Assembly (NCBI GenBank): GCA_905221615.1
Contig: CAJNDT010006153.1
Span: 1 to 64,000 of the forward strand
DNA: 64,000 nucleotides
Direction of reading: 5' to 3'
DNA from: Symbiodinium sp. CCMP2592
Lineage: Eukaryota; Sar; Dinophyceae; Suessiales; Symbiodiniaceae
Shown here: piece by piece, positions 26,359 to 37,484 of the stretch
How positions within the stretch are numbered: position 1 is the first letter of the stretch
Layout of the letters: each line of letters starts with the position of its first letter
Notes under the pieces: model-generated
Databases searched by the model: none
Seen by the model: the letters and a program-made list of their open reading frames with translations, nothing else
Told to the model about the DNA's origin: nothing
Position numbers and translations under genes: made by a program

Positions 26359-26471
26359 ACTAGGATACCCAGTAACCTAAGAATAAAAAGGCCTCTCTTT
26401 TCGATATTGAGTAACTTTATAAGGAACCTAGGACTACAGAAAGGGAATAAGGGTACTACTGGGCATCCTAG
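26359..26471. mobile_element. Palindromic MITE family B, copy 2
   Basis: ACTAGGATACCCAGTAACC at the left and CTGGGCATCCTAG at the right; the interior is nearly identical to the 12.7-kb copy, including AATAAAAAGGCCTCTCTTTT. Confidence 0.75.
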
Positions 26472-26565
26472 AAGAAGTGGAGAAGACTACAAACCTCCCG
26501 AGTTGAGCTGCGGATGCCAAGCCCAAATCTCAGAGCAGATACACCAAACTCCCAACGCCCCCCAT

Positions 26566-26687
26566 ACTTGGAAGGGCAAGGGACTTAGTAAGTAGGTTAT
26601 AAGTAGAGTTATAAGTGCCCTAAATGGATCTACCCCAATTATAACCCTACTTATAACCTACTTACTAAGTCCCCTGCCCTTCCAAGT
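26566..26687. mobile_element. Palindromic MITE family D, copy 1
   Basis: ACTTGGAAGGGCAAGGGACT pairs with AGTCCCCTGCCCTTCCAAGT; TA at both edges. Confidence 0.8.
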
Positions 26688-27050
26688 AGTGCACCGGAGT
26701 CTGGCATCAAAATGAAACATGCTTTGCCTCGAATCTCCCCAACCGAGCTCAAACAACAAATCAAGCACCACTAGGGCCCCCAAAAAAGCACATAAGCATA
26801 AATTAGGATAGGGACTGTTAAGGTAGGGAACCCTAAACCCTAAACCCTAAACCCCAAACCCCTAAACCCTAAACCCTAAACTGCTTTTGGGCCCCTAAAA
26901 CCACTGGCATCTCGGCTGCTGGACCCCTCGGACCACGGCGGCACCCATCTTCCCGCTGAAGAAGGGGTCCTCTCCAGGTTCAGTGCTTGGGTTTAGGGTT
27001 CCTTTATAAGGGATCTTTAGGGTTCCTTTAAGGGATCTATAGGGTTTAGA
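26688..27050. other. Telomere-like C-strand words, no gene
   Basis: CCCTAAA repeats cover 26829-26882. TTCCTTTAAGGGATCTATAG-type words follow near 27000-27050. Confidence 0.45.
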
Positions 27051-27165
27051 AGTAGAACCCATAAAGTTGGAAACCGGATTAAGGCCAAATAGTGCAGGGA
27101 ATTCCTTATATATGCCTCTTAAGGATTGAGGCTATTAGGTTTCCAACTTCTGGGCTTCTACTGTA
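27051..27165. mobile_element. Palindromic family F2, copy 3
   Basis: AGTAGAACCCATAAAGTTGG and CCAACTTCTGGGCTTCTACT. Confidence 0.7.
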
Positions 27166-27641
27166 GGGGATTTAGGGCTGAGGGTCTCGCCTCTCAAGAA
27201 AGGGCCCTCTCCATGATTGGAAGACAGGAGCTTCTTCTGTGAAGACAGTCATGGGCTTCTTTGAGATGAACCCGGTTATGCGCCCTCTGTCTATGTAGCC
27301 TATCCATGCTAGAATCCTCCGTGCTCAAATGATCTTTCGGCTTCCTATTGTCTCCATGTTTGGCAGGTAGGCCGTTTTAGTTTTGAGCCTGTCCTCGAAA
27401 GAGGATGGGTTCGGGATTTCCGGGTTTGGGCTCTCAGGTCTGGGATTCGATGTCTCGGTATACGCAAGGGCAAGAATGCTTTGGGGCAGGCTCTACAAAG
27501 CCAAAACCCACGACCCTAAACCCCAAACCCCAACACCCAAAACTCAACATCGCAACCACTGTACCCTAAGCCCCAAACCCCAAACCCCAAGACCCCAAAA
27601 CCAAAGCCGCGAAGAAGAAACAGCCTGAGAGTGCATAGCTA
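27166..27641. other. Unassigned stretch with CCCCAAACC repeats
   Basis: 27505-27605 consists of CCCCAAACCCCAA-type repeats on the C strand; otherwise nothing is recognised. Confidence 0.35.
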
Positions 27642-27767
27642 CTATATAAGGGCCTTCAAGATCAGAATAAGGTTTTTTTTTGGGGGGGGTTTACTATACT
27701 ATGCTTATTATAACAACGAACCCACCAAAAAAACAAAGGTAATTATTCAAGCCCCTATATTAGGTTC
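27642..27767. mobile_element. Palindromic family N, copy 3
   Basis: TATAAGGGCCTTCAAGATCAG on the left and GTAATTATTCAAGCCCCTATA on the right, with a poly-T/poly-G tract inside. Confidence 0.6.
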
Positions 27768-28183
27768 AAGTCCTGGGGTCTGCTTTATGGCTTATAAGCC
27801 TCGGGGCTTGCTTGGGGTTTACCTTATCCTACCAAAACCTACCTTTTTCGTAGGGTCCCCAACACCTGTACTTGGGTTTTTCATAAGCACGTACAGAAAA
27901 GTGGGTTTTGGTCTGGTCACTTAAGTTGTAAGGTTTCTGACTCGGGGTCCACAGTGGGTTCTGGCCTGGTCACTTAAGTTGTAAGGCTTCTGACTTGGGG
28001 TCCACGGCGGAGCTTACCGGTCCTCGCCGTAGCTCTCTTGGGCCCTGCCCCAGTTCAGCCAGGGCAGGATGTTGATCGTAGGCAGCAGCGCAGCATGAAC
28101 GTCCAACTGGGCACCGATGTCCCCTGCGGCACATAGGATTTCGCCAAAACTCGAATACCCTACGCCCTAAACCCTTAACCCAG
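27768..28183. repeat. Short direct repeat and unassigned sequence
   Basis: The phrase GTCACTTAAGTTGTAAGG and its surroundings occur twice (27916 and 27969), about 53 bp apart. No gene. Confidence 0.5.
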
Positions 28184-28306
28184 TACTTGAAGGCTCATGG
28201 GACTTAGTAAGTAAGGTTATAAGTAGGTTATAATTAGGATAACCCCACTTAGGGGACTTATAACCCCAATTATAACCTACTTACTAAGTCCCATGATCCT
28301 CTAAGT
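28184..28306. mobile_element. Palindromic MITE family D, variant copy
   Basis: TACTTGAAGGCTCATGGGAC pairs with GTCCCATGATCCTCTAAGTA, so the arm differs from main D but the GGACTTAGTAAGTA core is kept. Confidence 0.75.
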
Positions 28307-28404
28307 ACCCTACAGCCCAAAATCCAAATACCCTCAGTCCTAAAGACATCGGGCTTTGGGTTCTTCGGTTCTTCGGTGCTTGACAGGAACTCTTATAGGA
28401 AACT

Positions 28405-28490
28405 CCAGAAAGTCGGAATTTGGTTTCAGGGCAGGATACCCTATAATTTACCATAGGAGGGTTAGGATAATCATATTCCAACTTTCTGGC
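28405..28490. mobile_element. Palindromic family F, copy 2
   Basis: CCAGAAAGTCGGAATTTGG pairs with CATATTCCAACTTTCTGG; the centre is very close to the 15-kb copy. Confidence 0.75.
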
Positions 28491-28757
28491 TTTTACCTTA
28501 GTTGGATTTGCACTTATCAGTGGAACAGGCTTCTAGGCTAGATTATGTTGTGATGATGATAACTCTTTCAGAGAGCCTGCCTTTTACAAGTTCACAAGGA
28601 AATCATAGTAGGGAACCCTGAACAGCTTGGTTTTATAGGATCCAAGCAAGCCCCAAAATTCTAAACTGCCTTCAGACTCCTCCGACCCTCAATTGCGGGT
28701 CCCTAATTAGCCCAAGCATCCAGAAGCTCAAGAGACGCTGTTTAGCTAAAGCCATAT

Positions 28758-28858
28758 GGGTGGTTGTCAAAATTAGGGCCCGGCTTTGGGTACCCTAAAT
28801 AGTAGGTGCCGTATTCTCACAGGGACCCAAAAAGGGACAATACTTTTGACAACCACCC
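28758..28858. mobile_element. Palindromic family E, copy 3
   Basis: GGGTGGTTGTCAAAATTAGG pairs with TACTTTTGACAACCACCC. Confidence 0.75.
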
Positions 28859-28956
28859 AAACATAAACTTAAAATCCTTTCCTGAATTGAGATGACACTC
28901 TGCATGAAAACCTCTTCAACTCTCGAACCCCAGGTTTCTCTATCCCTAAACATGTA

Positions 28957-29082
28957 TCAAAGGGGACCAGGAGGGACCCTTAATGGGGACCTCTACCCTA
29001 TAATGGGCTATAAAATGGGTATAAAGTAGCTATATGGGTATATACCTAGGGGTCCTTATCAAGGGTCCCTCCTTTTACCCTT
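28957..29082. mobile_element. Palindromic family J, copy 2
   Basis: AGGAGGGACCCTTAATGGG pairs with ATCAAGGGTCCCTCCTTTT. Confidence 0.75.
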
Positions 29083-30759
29083 GGAACGTTTGGACTAGTT
29101 TCTTCCGGAGAAATATGCTATCAGGTTGCTTTTTCGAATACCCTACTACGGAAAACACACAAAACAGTACGAACTACTCAAGCACAAATACGGAGAATTC
29201 AGGGTTGAAAGTACTTCCTAGATCGTATCACTCCAAACCCTACTGCTCCCTAACCCAAAGCCCGAAATTCCACACCTCAGCCCTAAATGCCAGACTCTTA
29301 CGTGACCCTAAACAATCCTAAACCCATAAAACAACCTAAAGTGCGGGCCTATCGCGCGGCCGATGGCTTCCTCCAACCTTTGAGGCGTTACAGTTTTAAG
29401 CTTCGAGTTTTCATCAGATTTAACTCGCAAGACCCGTACATAATGCTCTACAGACCCAAGACCGTTTGTCAACAAACGAGATACAACACCCTGACGAATG
29501 AATATAATATTCTTCCGTTGGGTTCCCTATTGTATAAGCTTCAGGTCTACAAATATGGCCTGAACCCCCCGGGCCTGGTCTGTTGTGACTGTTGCGCTAA
29601 GCCTTTAAGCAGGCTCTACTGAGAAGCCTCATTTTCTGATGCGCCATGCCAAGAGCTGTCGCTCAAGCGCGGGTCATTCTGATGTTTGCCACCACACGAC
29701 GCGTCGCCAAGACCTCCAGTTGTCCCATTCGGAGCACTGATCACCTGGCGCACGCATGTCGACTCAGTTACAAGCAGGTGCCGCGCATGTGGTGTAGGAC
29801 GCATGCATGGACAAAGAATGTGGCCACGCGAGTCCAGCGGCTCTGGCATTTATCCTCACCATGGCCTGGCACGACATGCCCCAAAGCGGCTTCTGGCCGC
29901 AACTCTCATGCCTGTCGTGCCGGCTGACAGGATTCATATTTTGGCTCATTTGCCAAACAACCTGGTGACAAATGGCCTGAGCCAGCTGCCGGAGTTGCAA
30001 CCACCTCGACCCCGCGCACTCGTAGCTGCACAACTCGTATGAACGTCAATTCCAAAGGCCGCCATCGTTCGCTGGCCTTGTTCACCACCAAGGTCCGTGC
30101 TGCCTCACAGAGTCTTCCGGATAGGACTCGCTGGGGGCGGGGGGGCTTGGGGATTTTGGGGTTCGGGGGGGAAGAAAGTGTGAAAAGCAGAGGACTCAAT
30201 TCAACGCAGGCGACGGCTCCTCCAACTGGATATCGAAAGCACATTAAGCATGAAAACTTAAGAAACGAGTATGAATCCTTTGCAAGCCGATAAACCACTT
30301 TTACAATTTCGTATAAAATCCTAGCAGAACCTTTAAAGCTAGAAGGACTTACTCCCGCAATAAGCCACTGAAACGAAAGGTTAAACTTTCCGATTCCTAC
30401 TAAAGTACAAGAACCCACAAAGTTTAAAGGTTGGGTATCGGGGATCTGAATAACCCTACTTATAACTAACCTAAACCCTCATCCCTAAACCTGAAACCCT
30501 ATAGATCGATGAAAGGAACCCGACCTATAACCCTACTGATAACTGCGCATGTCCTTATTGGGCCCTAAACCCTAAACCCTAAACGGGGATCTGAGAGGAG
30601 TGATGGGATCACTACTCAGCTCCTGCTCCGGTGATCTTGAAGGCAAATAACCTGAACCTGAGGCCCTAAGCTGACTTAGGAAGGGCTCTTAAAGGGCTCC
30701 TTAAAGGGATCTATAGGGTTCCTTATAGGGATCTATATGGGGTTGAGGGTTTAGGGCTT
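29083..30759. other. Partly repeat-free stretch with unassigned open frames
   Basis: 29340-30050 lacks repeats. Frames on both strands are open across 29634-30042; the minus frame (SRWLQLRQLAQAICHQVVW) looks no better than the plus one. No family recognised. Telomere-like words return at 30440-30580, with partial family A-like text (CCCTACTTATAACTAACC). Confidence 0.3.
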
Positions 30760-30881
30760 ACTTGGAAGGGCAGGGGACTTAGTAAGTAGGTTATAAGTAG
30801 GGTCATAATTGGGGTAACTCCATTTAAGGCACTTATAACTCTACTTATAACCTACTTACTAAGTCCCCTGCCCTTCCAACT
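30760..30881. mobile_element. Palindromic MITE family D, copy 2
   Basis: ACTTGGAAGGGCAGGGGACT pairs with AGTCCCCTGCCCTTCCAACT; TA on both sides. Confidence 0.8.
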
Positions 30882-31013
30882 AGGTTTTAGGTCAAACCCT
30901 GCTCTAACGCCTTAAATCCCTAAGACCCGAAATGGTCAAACCACCACCTGCCCAGGGCCGCGGCTGTTGGAAACTTGCGTTTCGGAACCCCTTGTAGAAA
31001 CCCCGCAATCTAG

Positions 31014-31115
31014 GGGCCTTAATAATTAGAATAGGGCTTTGGGGTATATTATGTTATAGTTGCAATAAAGAGTTCTTAAAATAGTATTGGTAATTATTTA
31101 GGCCTCTACATCATA
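31014..31115. mobile_element. Palindromic family N, copy 4
   Basis: TAGGGGCCTTAATAATTAGA pairs with TGGTAATTATTTAGGCCTCTA. Confidence 0.7.
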
Positions 31116-31226
31116 GGGACCCGCTGTAGGAACCCTTGCGGCGCCCCTTGCAGAAACCCTGAAAAAAGGCGCGAAGCCGAGCTGCTCCACATTCCAGGTA
31201 GCACCTCGCAGCACCTGCCGAGCTGT

Positions 31227-31390
31227 GCTTGTAGGTTCATCGGTAGTTATAATAAGGGTTCCTTTGATTGTCCCTTTAAAGGGTTCAATAGGGATTTAGG
31301 GTTTAGGGGTTTCGGGTTTCGGGTAGTAAAAAGTGAGGTTATAGGTCCCCTTATATGAGTTATAGGCATAGCTACCCTACTTATAACCCG
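31227..31390. mobile_element. Disrupted family A copy
   Basis: CTTGTAGGTTCATCGGTAGT at the left and CTACCCTACTTATAACC at the right, with a telomere-like insert between. Confidence 0.4.
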
Positions 31391-31429
31391 GGCTGTTTAG
31401 GGTTTGTTCCGGCGCCTGGGCTTCACCTA

Positions 31430-31950
31430 AACCCTGAACCCTGAATCCTGAGTTTTACATCCTGCACCCTCAAGCCCTAAACTTTAACTCCTGAACCCAA
31501 AACCCTAAACTCCAACTCCTAAACTCCAACCCCTGAAGCCTAAACTCCAACCCCCAAACTCCAAAACCCTAAACTCCAACCCCTAAACCCTAAACTCCAA
31601 CCCCTAAACTCTTGAACCCTAAACTGAAACTCTTGAACCTTCAGCCCCAAACTCTGACTCCTAAACTCCTGAACCCTAAACTCCAACCCCTAAACCCTAA
31701 ACTCCAACCCCTAAACTCTTGAACCCTAAACTGAAACTCCTGAACCTTCAGCCCCAAACTCTGACTCCTAAACTCCTAAACCCTAAACTCCAACCCCTAA
31801 ACTCCTAAACCCTAAACTCCAACCCCTAAACTCCTAAACCCTAAACTCCAACCCCTAAACTCTTGAACCCTAAACTCTAACTCCTGAACCTTCAGCCCCA
31901 AACTCTGACTCCTAAACTCCTGAACCCTAAACTTCTGAACCCCTCCTGCG
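31430..31950. repeat. Tandem array of a CTCCAACCCCTAAACCC variant repeat
   Basis: Telomere-like CCCTAAA alternates with ACTCCAACC and ACTCTGACTCC words. The phrase CCTTCAGCCCCAAACTCTG recurs at 31638, 31745 and 31889, giving higher-order units of about 107 and 144 bp. Confidence 0.8.
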
Positions 31951-32115
31951 AGGGAAAAGATGGCGAAGAGCCATCCTCAGGGCAGGGGCTGCCAAAAGGC
32001 ATGCCTCCTTGACCTCAGATGGGGGTTGAGGGTTTAGGTTCCTTTAAGGGATGTATAAGGGTTACTATACGGGTACTATGGGGGTTCAGGGTGTGGAGTT
32101 TGGGGTTTACGGTTT

Positions 32116-32225
32116 ACTTGGAGGTTCATGGGTACTTATATGTAGGGTTATAAGTGGGGTAACTATACATATAACCCATATCAGGGGACTTATAACGCCA
32201 CTTATAATACCCATGAACCTCCAAG
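32116..32225. mobile_element. Palindromic MITE family A, copy 4
   Basis: ACTTGGAGGTTCATGGGTAC is mirrored by ACCCATGAACCTCCAAGT. Confidence 0.8.
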
Positions 32226-33431
32226 TGGGGGTTTAGAGTTCAGGCTTTTCAGTTGTTTGTTGACAGTGTTCAGGGTTTGTCTGGTTTAGGGCAGGGCTTA
32301 GGCATCCCTGATGGGGGTTTGCCAGGACCGCCCTTAACAGTGGGTATTTGGGGTATTAGAGGGTAGTTGGGGGGTCTGGGTAACATTTAGGGTTTTCAGG
32401 GTTTAGAGTTTAAGGCTTTGGTGTAAGGTTTTTTAAAAGAAAGGTCTGTAGGGTTCAGGGTTTGCCTATTGCGAATTATGATGGTTTTTAGGGTGGCTGT
32501 AGTGGGATTCATCAGGGTTCATGGGGTTGTTAGGAAGAATTTAGGGCCTAGAGTTTAGGGCTTGTCAAAACCTTTACAACACTGGGATATCAAAAATGCT
32601 GGTTCTCGTCGGCACTCCAAGAGTTTCGAGCACCAGCTGCGTCTGCATTGACACAACAGCATGCATTGATGACGAATTTGCGAGAAAGTGCAAGCGAGGC
32701 ATTGGCTGGAAAATTTGCAAATGCAACTCATAAAGCTCGACCCAAGGCTTGACCGGGCGATAAACAGTATATGGGCCCTGCGAGACCTGCAGCGCTCCAT
32801 CTCACAAACACGAAAGCCTGCGGCCTTAAAAACCTGGCGCTGGTCAAATGGTAAGCATACATCCATGCGTGGGGTTGGTCATCACGACGAAAGAAACTCT
32901 CGCCATGTGTTTGCGGGCATGTAACAAACCTTCTGTAACCTGTAGACACGTAGCTCGCCACATCATCCACAAGCATGCATGGTCGTAGGAGATATGGGTG
33001 TGTATACTTTTCTGCATGTGGAACGTTGCTTGAAGATTATAAGTGCACCCCACACGGACAATTAAGGCAGCCATCACCATAGCCACAACGCCAGAAACAA
33101 CTAATACAAGACAGGGATATAAACTAAATATAGCTATAGCACTGGTCATAATAATGGTTGTAGCAACAGTGGCACATAGCTAGACATGCATGTGCATGCA
33201 TATTCATTAACAAACTGTGCATATAAATGAGCTCATGCATGCAGACACAGGACGCCTGCAAAGAATCCAACACGCTAAACACCTGCCGATGTTTCACCCA
33301 CAACGGCAGGCTGATTGGTTGTGGTTCTCCATTGACAGCACGATTGCATATGTAGCGGCTCAGGAGTGCGTTTCGTTGTCTGTCCACCCGACAATAAACT
33401 GGAGCCTAAGTACATGAACGGCTACACTCAT

Positions 33432-33465
<34 letters not shown>

Positions 33466-33689
33466 GCTACCCCCCCCCTCCAGGACCTACCTTGAAGCCT
33501 CTTCTTGTACTGTCTAGACGACGTCACGACTCCACTCCGAACAAAACTGTTATATACTGCGTAGTCTTCCCTGTCTACGACGACATTACACCGTTCGAAG
33601 TAAGACAATACCATGAAGTATTGTCTACTGTCCTCTGTATGCTACGCTATTTCTGATGTTCCTTTTTTGAACCGTGATCTAGAGGGCAT
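32226..33689. other. Unassigned stretch with a possible exon fragment and a microsatellite
   Basis: 32226-32550 is degenerate G-strand repeat. A plus frame at 32563-32850 (ASALTQQHALMTNLRESASE) interrupted by one stop ends at an ATG/GTAAGC donor-like site; family unknown. A (TA)n run lies at 33431-33465. 33170-33250 is rich in CATGCATG words. Confidence 0.3.
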
Positions 33690-35260
33690 ACTAAAAGTTA
33701 TTCTAAATAGTATCTTAAAAGGTATTCTAGAGGATATTCTACGAGGTATATTTGAGGATATTTGAGGTATTCTGAGGATATACTCCATAGGCGGTCTTCC
33801 GTAAGGATGTTATTCTATAGGTCATTCTATACGGTGTTCTAGAGGGTGTACCATAAGGTATTGTACAAAAAGGCATTCTGCGGCCTATACGTAGGAAGGT
33901 ATTCTATAGTGTATTTTATTTGAAATTCATTCAGGTGCATAGAGAGGGTATTTTATAAGGTAGTTGGGGTGGTCTTCTTGGTTCCTGATTTCTTCATAGG
34001 AATCCATTGCCCAAAAGCTGCAATTCAACTGGAAATTCTCAGATCTTGGGCTCCGCCTGGCTTTCCATATTTAAAGTCCGTACCTATAAGGTACCTTTTA
34101 ATGTTTTCTATAAAGGATTCTAAAGGGTATCCTAAATGGTACCGTATATGTATTCTATATGGCATACATAAGGTACACAGGATGTAGCAAATAAAGGTGT
34201 TCGTCTTCAAATTATCCTACAGTGTATTACACATGGTATTCTATAATGTGTATGTAGGGCAAATCGGTGGAATTGTATAAAAGCATGCTATAAGGTAGTT
34301 TAGAAGTTGCATTCTATAGGATATGTGCAGCATGTGCTTCAGAAGAGTTTTGTTCTCTGTATGTATCCTTTGCCAAATAAGCATCGATTTTTCAAGGAAT
34401 TTCTAGATCCTCTATTCCGCAATTCCTTGATATGAATCCGTTGCCAAATAAACCACATTCAACTGGGGAACTCTCAGATCTTGGGTGTACAAGGTGTATA
34501 GGGAATATAGAATATTTTATGAGGTACTATCGTATTCTACATGAGTTTATTTACCTTTTTGTAGAAAAGGTATTCTGTAAGGTATTCTACAGGCTGTTCT
34601 CCTTTATTCCTCATTTCTTTCATAAATGTCCCTTGCTCAATAAGCTGCATAAAGCTTGGGTTCCTTCTGATTTACCCTAAGTAAATCCTGATCTATACGG
34701 TTTCTGTCGGATATCCCAAAGGGGATTCTCAAGAGCATATACAAGGTATAAGGGGAGTATCATTCATAGGGCTCTTATAAGACATTCTGTAAAATTTTCC
34801 AGATGGTGTTCTAAAACGCGTGTGTAGGGTTTTGTGGTATCCCAAGCTGTAACGTATAGAAGGTATTCCATATAGGGTGTATATATAGGACAGATTTCTA
34901 TGCGGTGTTTTATGAGTTACAGGGTAGTCCATAAGGTATATACAAAGCATATACTGCATAAACTGTATATGGTACGACCTGAGCATTTTCTATGAAACTC
35001 TGGACGGGATAAGACACTAATCCATACTGAACTTTAAAAAATCTTCTTTTACAAGTAGGTTCCTGGTTTCCATCATGGGAACCCGTTACTCAATAAGCTA
35101 CAACTCAGCTGAACATTCGCAAATCTTCGGCTCCGACTGATGTTCCATATTTGACATCTATCTGTAAAGTATTCTATAGGGTATTCTATTACGGGAGTCT
35201 ACGAAGTATCCTATAAGATATTCTATGAGGTGCATATTGACAGGCTGTATAATACCTGGT
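33690..35260. repeat. GGTATTCTATA-rich tract with four ~95-bp repeats
   Basis: Words such as AGGTATTCTATAGG recur through 1.5 kb. Four related ~95-bp blocks begin near 33979, 34410, 34600 and 35047. Each contains a form of CCTGATTTCTTCATAGGAA, then CCAATAAGCTGCA-like text, and in three of them CTCAGATCTTGGGCTCC-like text. Confidence 0.7.
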
Positions 35261-35374
35261 GCCCTAAATTTTTACAGGCGAGGGGCGCGCCGACATGATC
35301 ACAAGCATAGGGGGGAGTTAGGAGTACAGATGCGATCAAACTGTCAAGCACAGCAATCCGTTCGCCAATCTCCA

Positions 35375-35535
35375 CTGCAGGTTTAGGGCCCTACGGTTTA
35401 GGGCGCCTGGGGTTTAGGGCTCTACGGTTTAGGACCCCTTGGGTTTAGGGCCCTACGGTTTAGGGCGCCTCGGGGTTTAGGGCTCTGCGGTTTGAGGCCC
35501 CTGGGGTTTAGGGCCTTACGGTTTAGGGAGTTGAT
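35375..35535. repeat. Alternating CCCTACGG / CGCCTGGGG telomere-like array
   Basis: TTTAGGG units are joined alternately by CCCTACGG and by CCCCTGGGG or CGCCTGGGG, giving a two-unit period of about 62 bp. Confidence 0.7.
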
Positions 35536-35906
35536 CCGCCCCGGACTTAAAGCCCTACGTTTAAGTTTTGCCAACAGATGTGTGAATTCCTTGTCCCTTT
35601 GTTTAATGCGGTATTTACAGGCTTTTTGCTCGGTGGCGGATCACTTCCGCCAGATTTTGCCCGGATCCCTGGCCGTTGTTTTGAGGCGGTATTTACTCAA
35701 AACATCTGTCTTGTACAGCTGGGCCCCTCAAGGGGTCAAAACATCTAGCTTGCACGGCTAGCCTTTTCTAAGCTCAAAACATCTGTCTTCTACAGTTGGG
35801 CCCCTCCAACGGTCAAAACATCCAGCTTGCAGGCCATGTGGCACATAAAATGGCAAACCGATATGTTTCGTGAATATTTACATGGTTTCCAGCCACCTGG
35901 CTGCAT
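35536..35906. repeat. Short imperfect repeats, no gene
   Basis: The phrase GTCAAAACATCTAGCTTGCA recurs in variant form at 35734, 35777 and 35813, and GCGGTATTTAC at 35608 and 35677. Confidence 0.45.
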
Positions 35907-36800
35907 TAAAACCAACATTAAAAAAAATAATGCAGCCCGGCCCGTGGAACCAAGAACCAAGAACCAAGTTTCCCAGGAGTCTTGAATCCTGAATCTTGGT
36001 TCGACGGCCGGGTTGCATTAAAATCTGCATTAAAAAATTTAAATTTTAATGCAGCCCGGCCCGTGGAACCAAGAACCAAGATTCCCATCAGTCTTGAATC
36101 CTGAATCTTGGTTCCACGGCCACCGGCCGGGTTGCATTAAAATTTGCATTAAAAAATTAAATTTTAATGCAGCCAGGCCCGTGGAACCAAGAACCAAGAA
36201 CCAAGATGCCCAGGAGTCTTGAATCCTGAATCTTGGTTCCACGGGCCTGGGTGCATCAAAATTTTAATTTTTTTAATGCAAATTTAATGCAGCCCGGCCG
36301 GTGCCCGCGGAACCAAGATCCAAGATTCAAGACTCCTGGGCATCTTGGTTCTTGGTTCTTGGTTGCACGGGCCTGGCTGCATTAAAATTTAATTTTTTAA
36401 TGCGGGTTTTAATGCAGCCCGGCCGGTGCCCGCGGAACCAAGATCCAAGATTCAAGACTCCTGGGCATCTTGGTTCTTGGTTCTTGGTTCCATGGGCCTG
36501 GCTGCATTAAAATTTAATTTTTTGATGCGGGTTTTAATGCAGCCCGGCCGGTGCCCACGGAACCAAGATCCAAGATTCAAGACTCCTGGGAATCTTGGTT
36601 CTTGGTTCTTGGTTCCACGGGCCTGGCTGCATTAAAATTTATTTTTTAATGCGGGTTTTAATGCAGCCCGGCCGGTGCCCACGGAACCAAGATCCAAGAT
36701 TCAAGACTCCTGGGCATCTTGGTTCTTGGTTCTTGGTTCCACGGGCCTGGCTGCATTAAAATTTAATTTTTTAATGCGGGTTTTAATGCAGCCGGGCCTC
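35907..36800. repeat. Two tandem blocks of a ~125-bp palindromic unit in opposite orientation
   Basis: Each unit has an AT-rich palindrome (GCATTAAAATTTAATTTTTT), a CCGGCCGG-type linker and a hairpin made of AACCAAGATCCAAGATTC and GATTCTTGGTT-like arms. The left block (35930-36240) and right block (36290-36800) are reverse complements, meeting near 36240-36300. Right-block units start at 36311, 36436, 36561 and 36685. Open frames here are repeat translation. Confidence 0.85.
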
Positions 36801-36952
36801 TGGTATAGTCATGTTCGCATACACTAATCTTCGTATACCCAGGTCCATGTTGCGTGTGTGTGTGTGTGTGTGTGTGTGTGCGTAGGTGATGGGGTATGGT
36901 ATCCTGTGTGTAGGCCGACGGGTTTGGAGGTAGGTCCTGGGGGGGGGGGGTA

Positions 36953-36996
<44 letters not shown>

Positions 36997-37484
36997 TATT
37001 TATATGCAGATGTCAATGCCTTCCTCTTCTATGTAGCACTACACCGTGCCATGCACGGCTCAATTTAACGAAGAAAGGACAACAATAACCACGGAAACCC
37101 AACCGGGGAGAGAACTTGTTAACAACTATCGCGCCAGTGTCACAACATACCCAACAGTCGCAGTAAGAAGTTGGCTCGAAAAGAAAGGCCATTCTCTTTC
37201 CCAGCCGCAATAATTGGCATATTGTACTCGATTGTCCGTGTTTGGCCTGCGGGCCGTTGAATGACTAGGCACTGCAAGGGAGGAACAACCTTCAGGAAGA
37301 ACACGACTGCAAAGAAAACAACTGCGACAAAACTATTCTGTGCAGACAGCTCGCACGTGCAACAACCGGGAGAAAGCACACAGCAAAACAAAAAACAAAA
37401 AGACACAAGATCAGGGACCAGAACTCAGCGAGAACCCTTCATTGTGTTTGCCAATCCCACAGGGGAATATGGAAATTCAAAGCA
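36801..37484. other. Microsatellites and unassigned sequence
   Basis: (GT)n at 36851-36881, poly-G then (TA)n at 36939-36992. 37000-37484 is repeat-free with small frames on both strands that I cannot identify. Confidence 0.45.

Noticed and set aside
31430..31950. Possible CRISPR array because of regularly recurring phrases
   Set aside because: The repeats are telomere-like variants without unique spacers, in a eukaryotic setting.
36301..36635. Repeated plus-strand frames reading EPRSKIQDSWASWFLVLG
   Set aside because: They are translation of the 125-bp palindromic repeat; the unit is not a multiple of three and the sequence is explained by the array.
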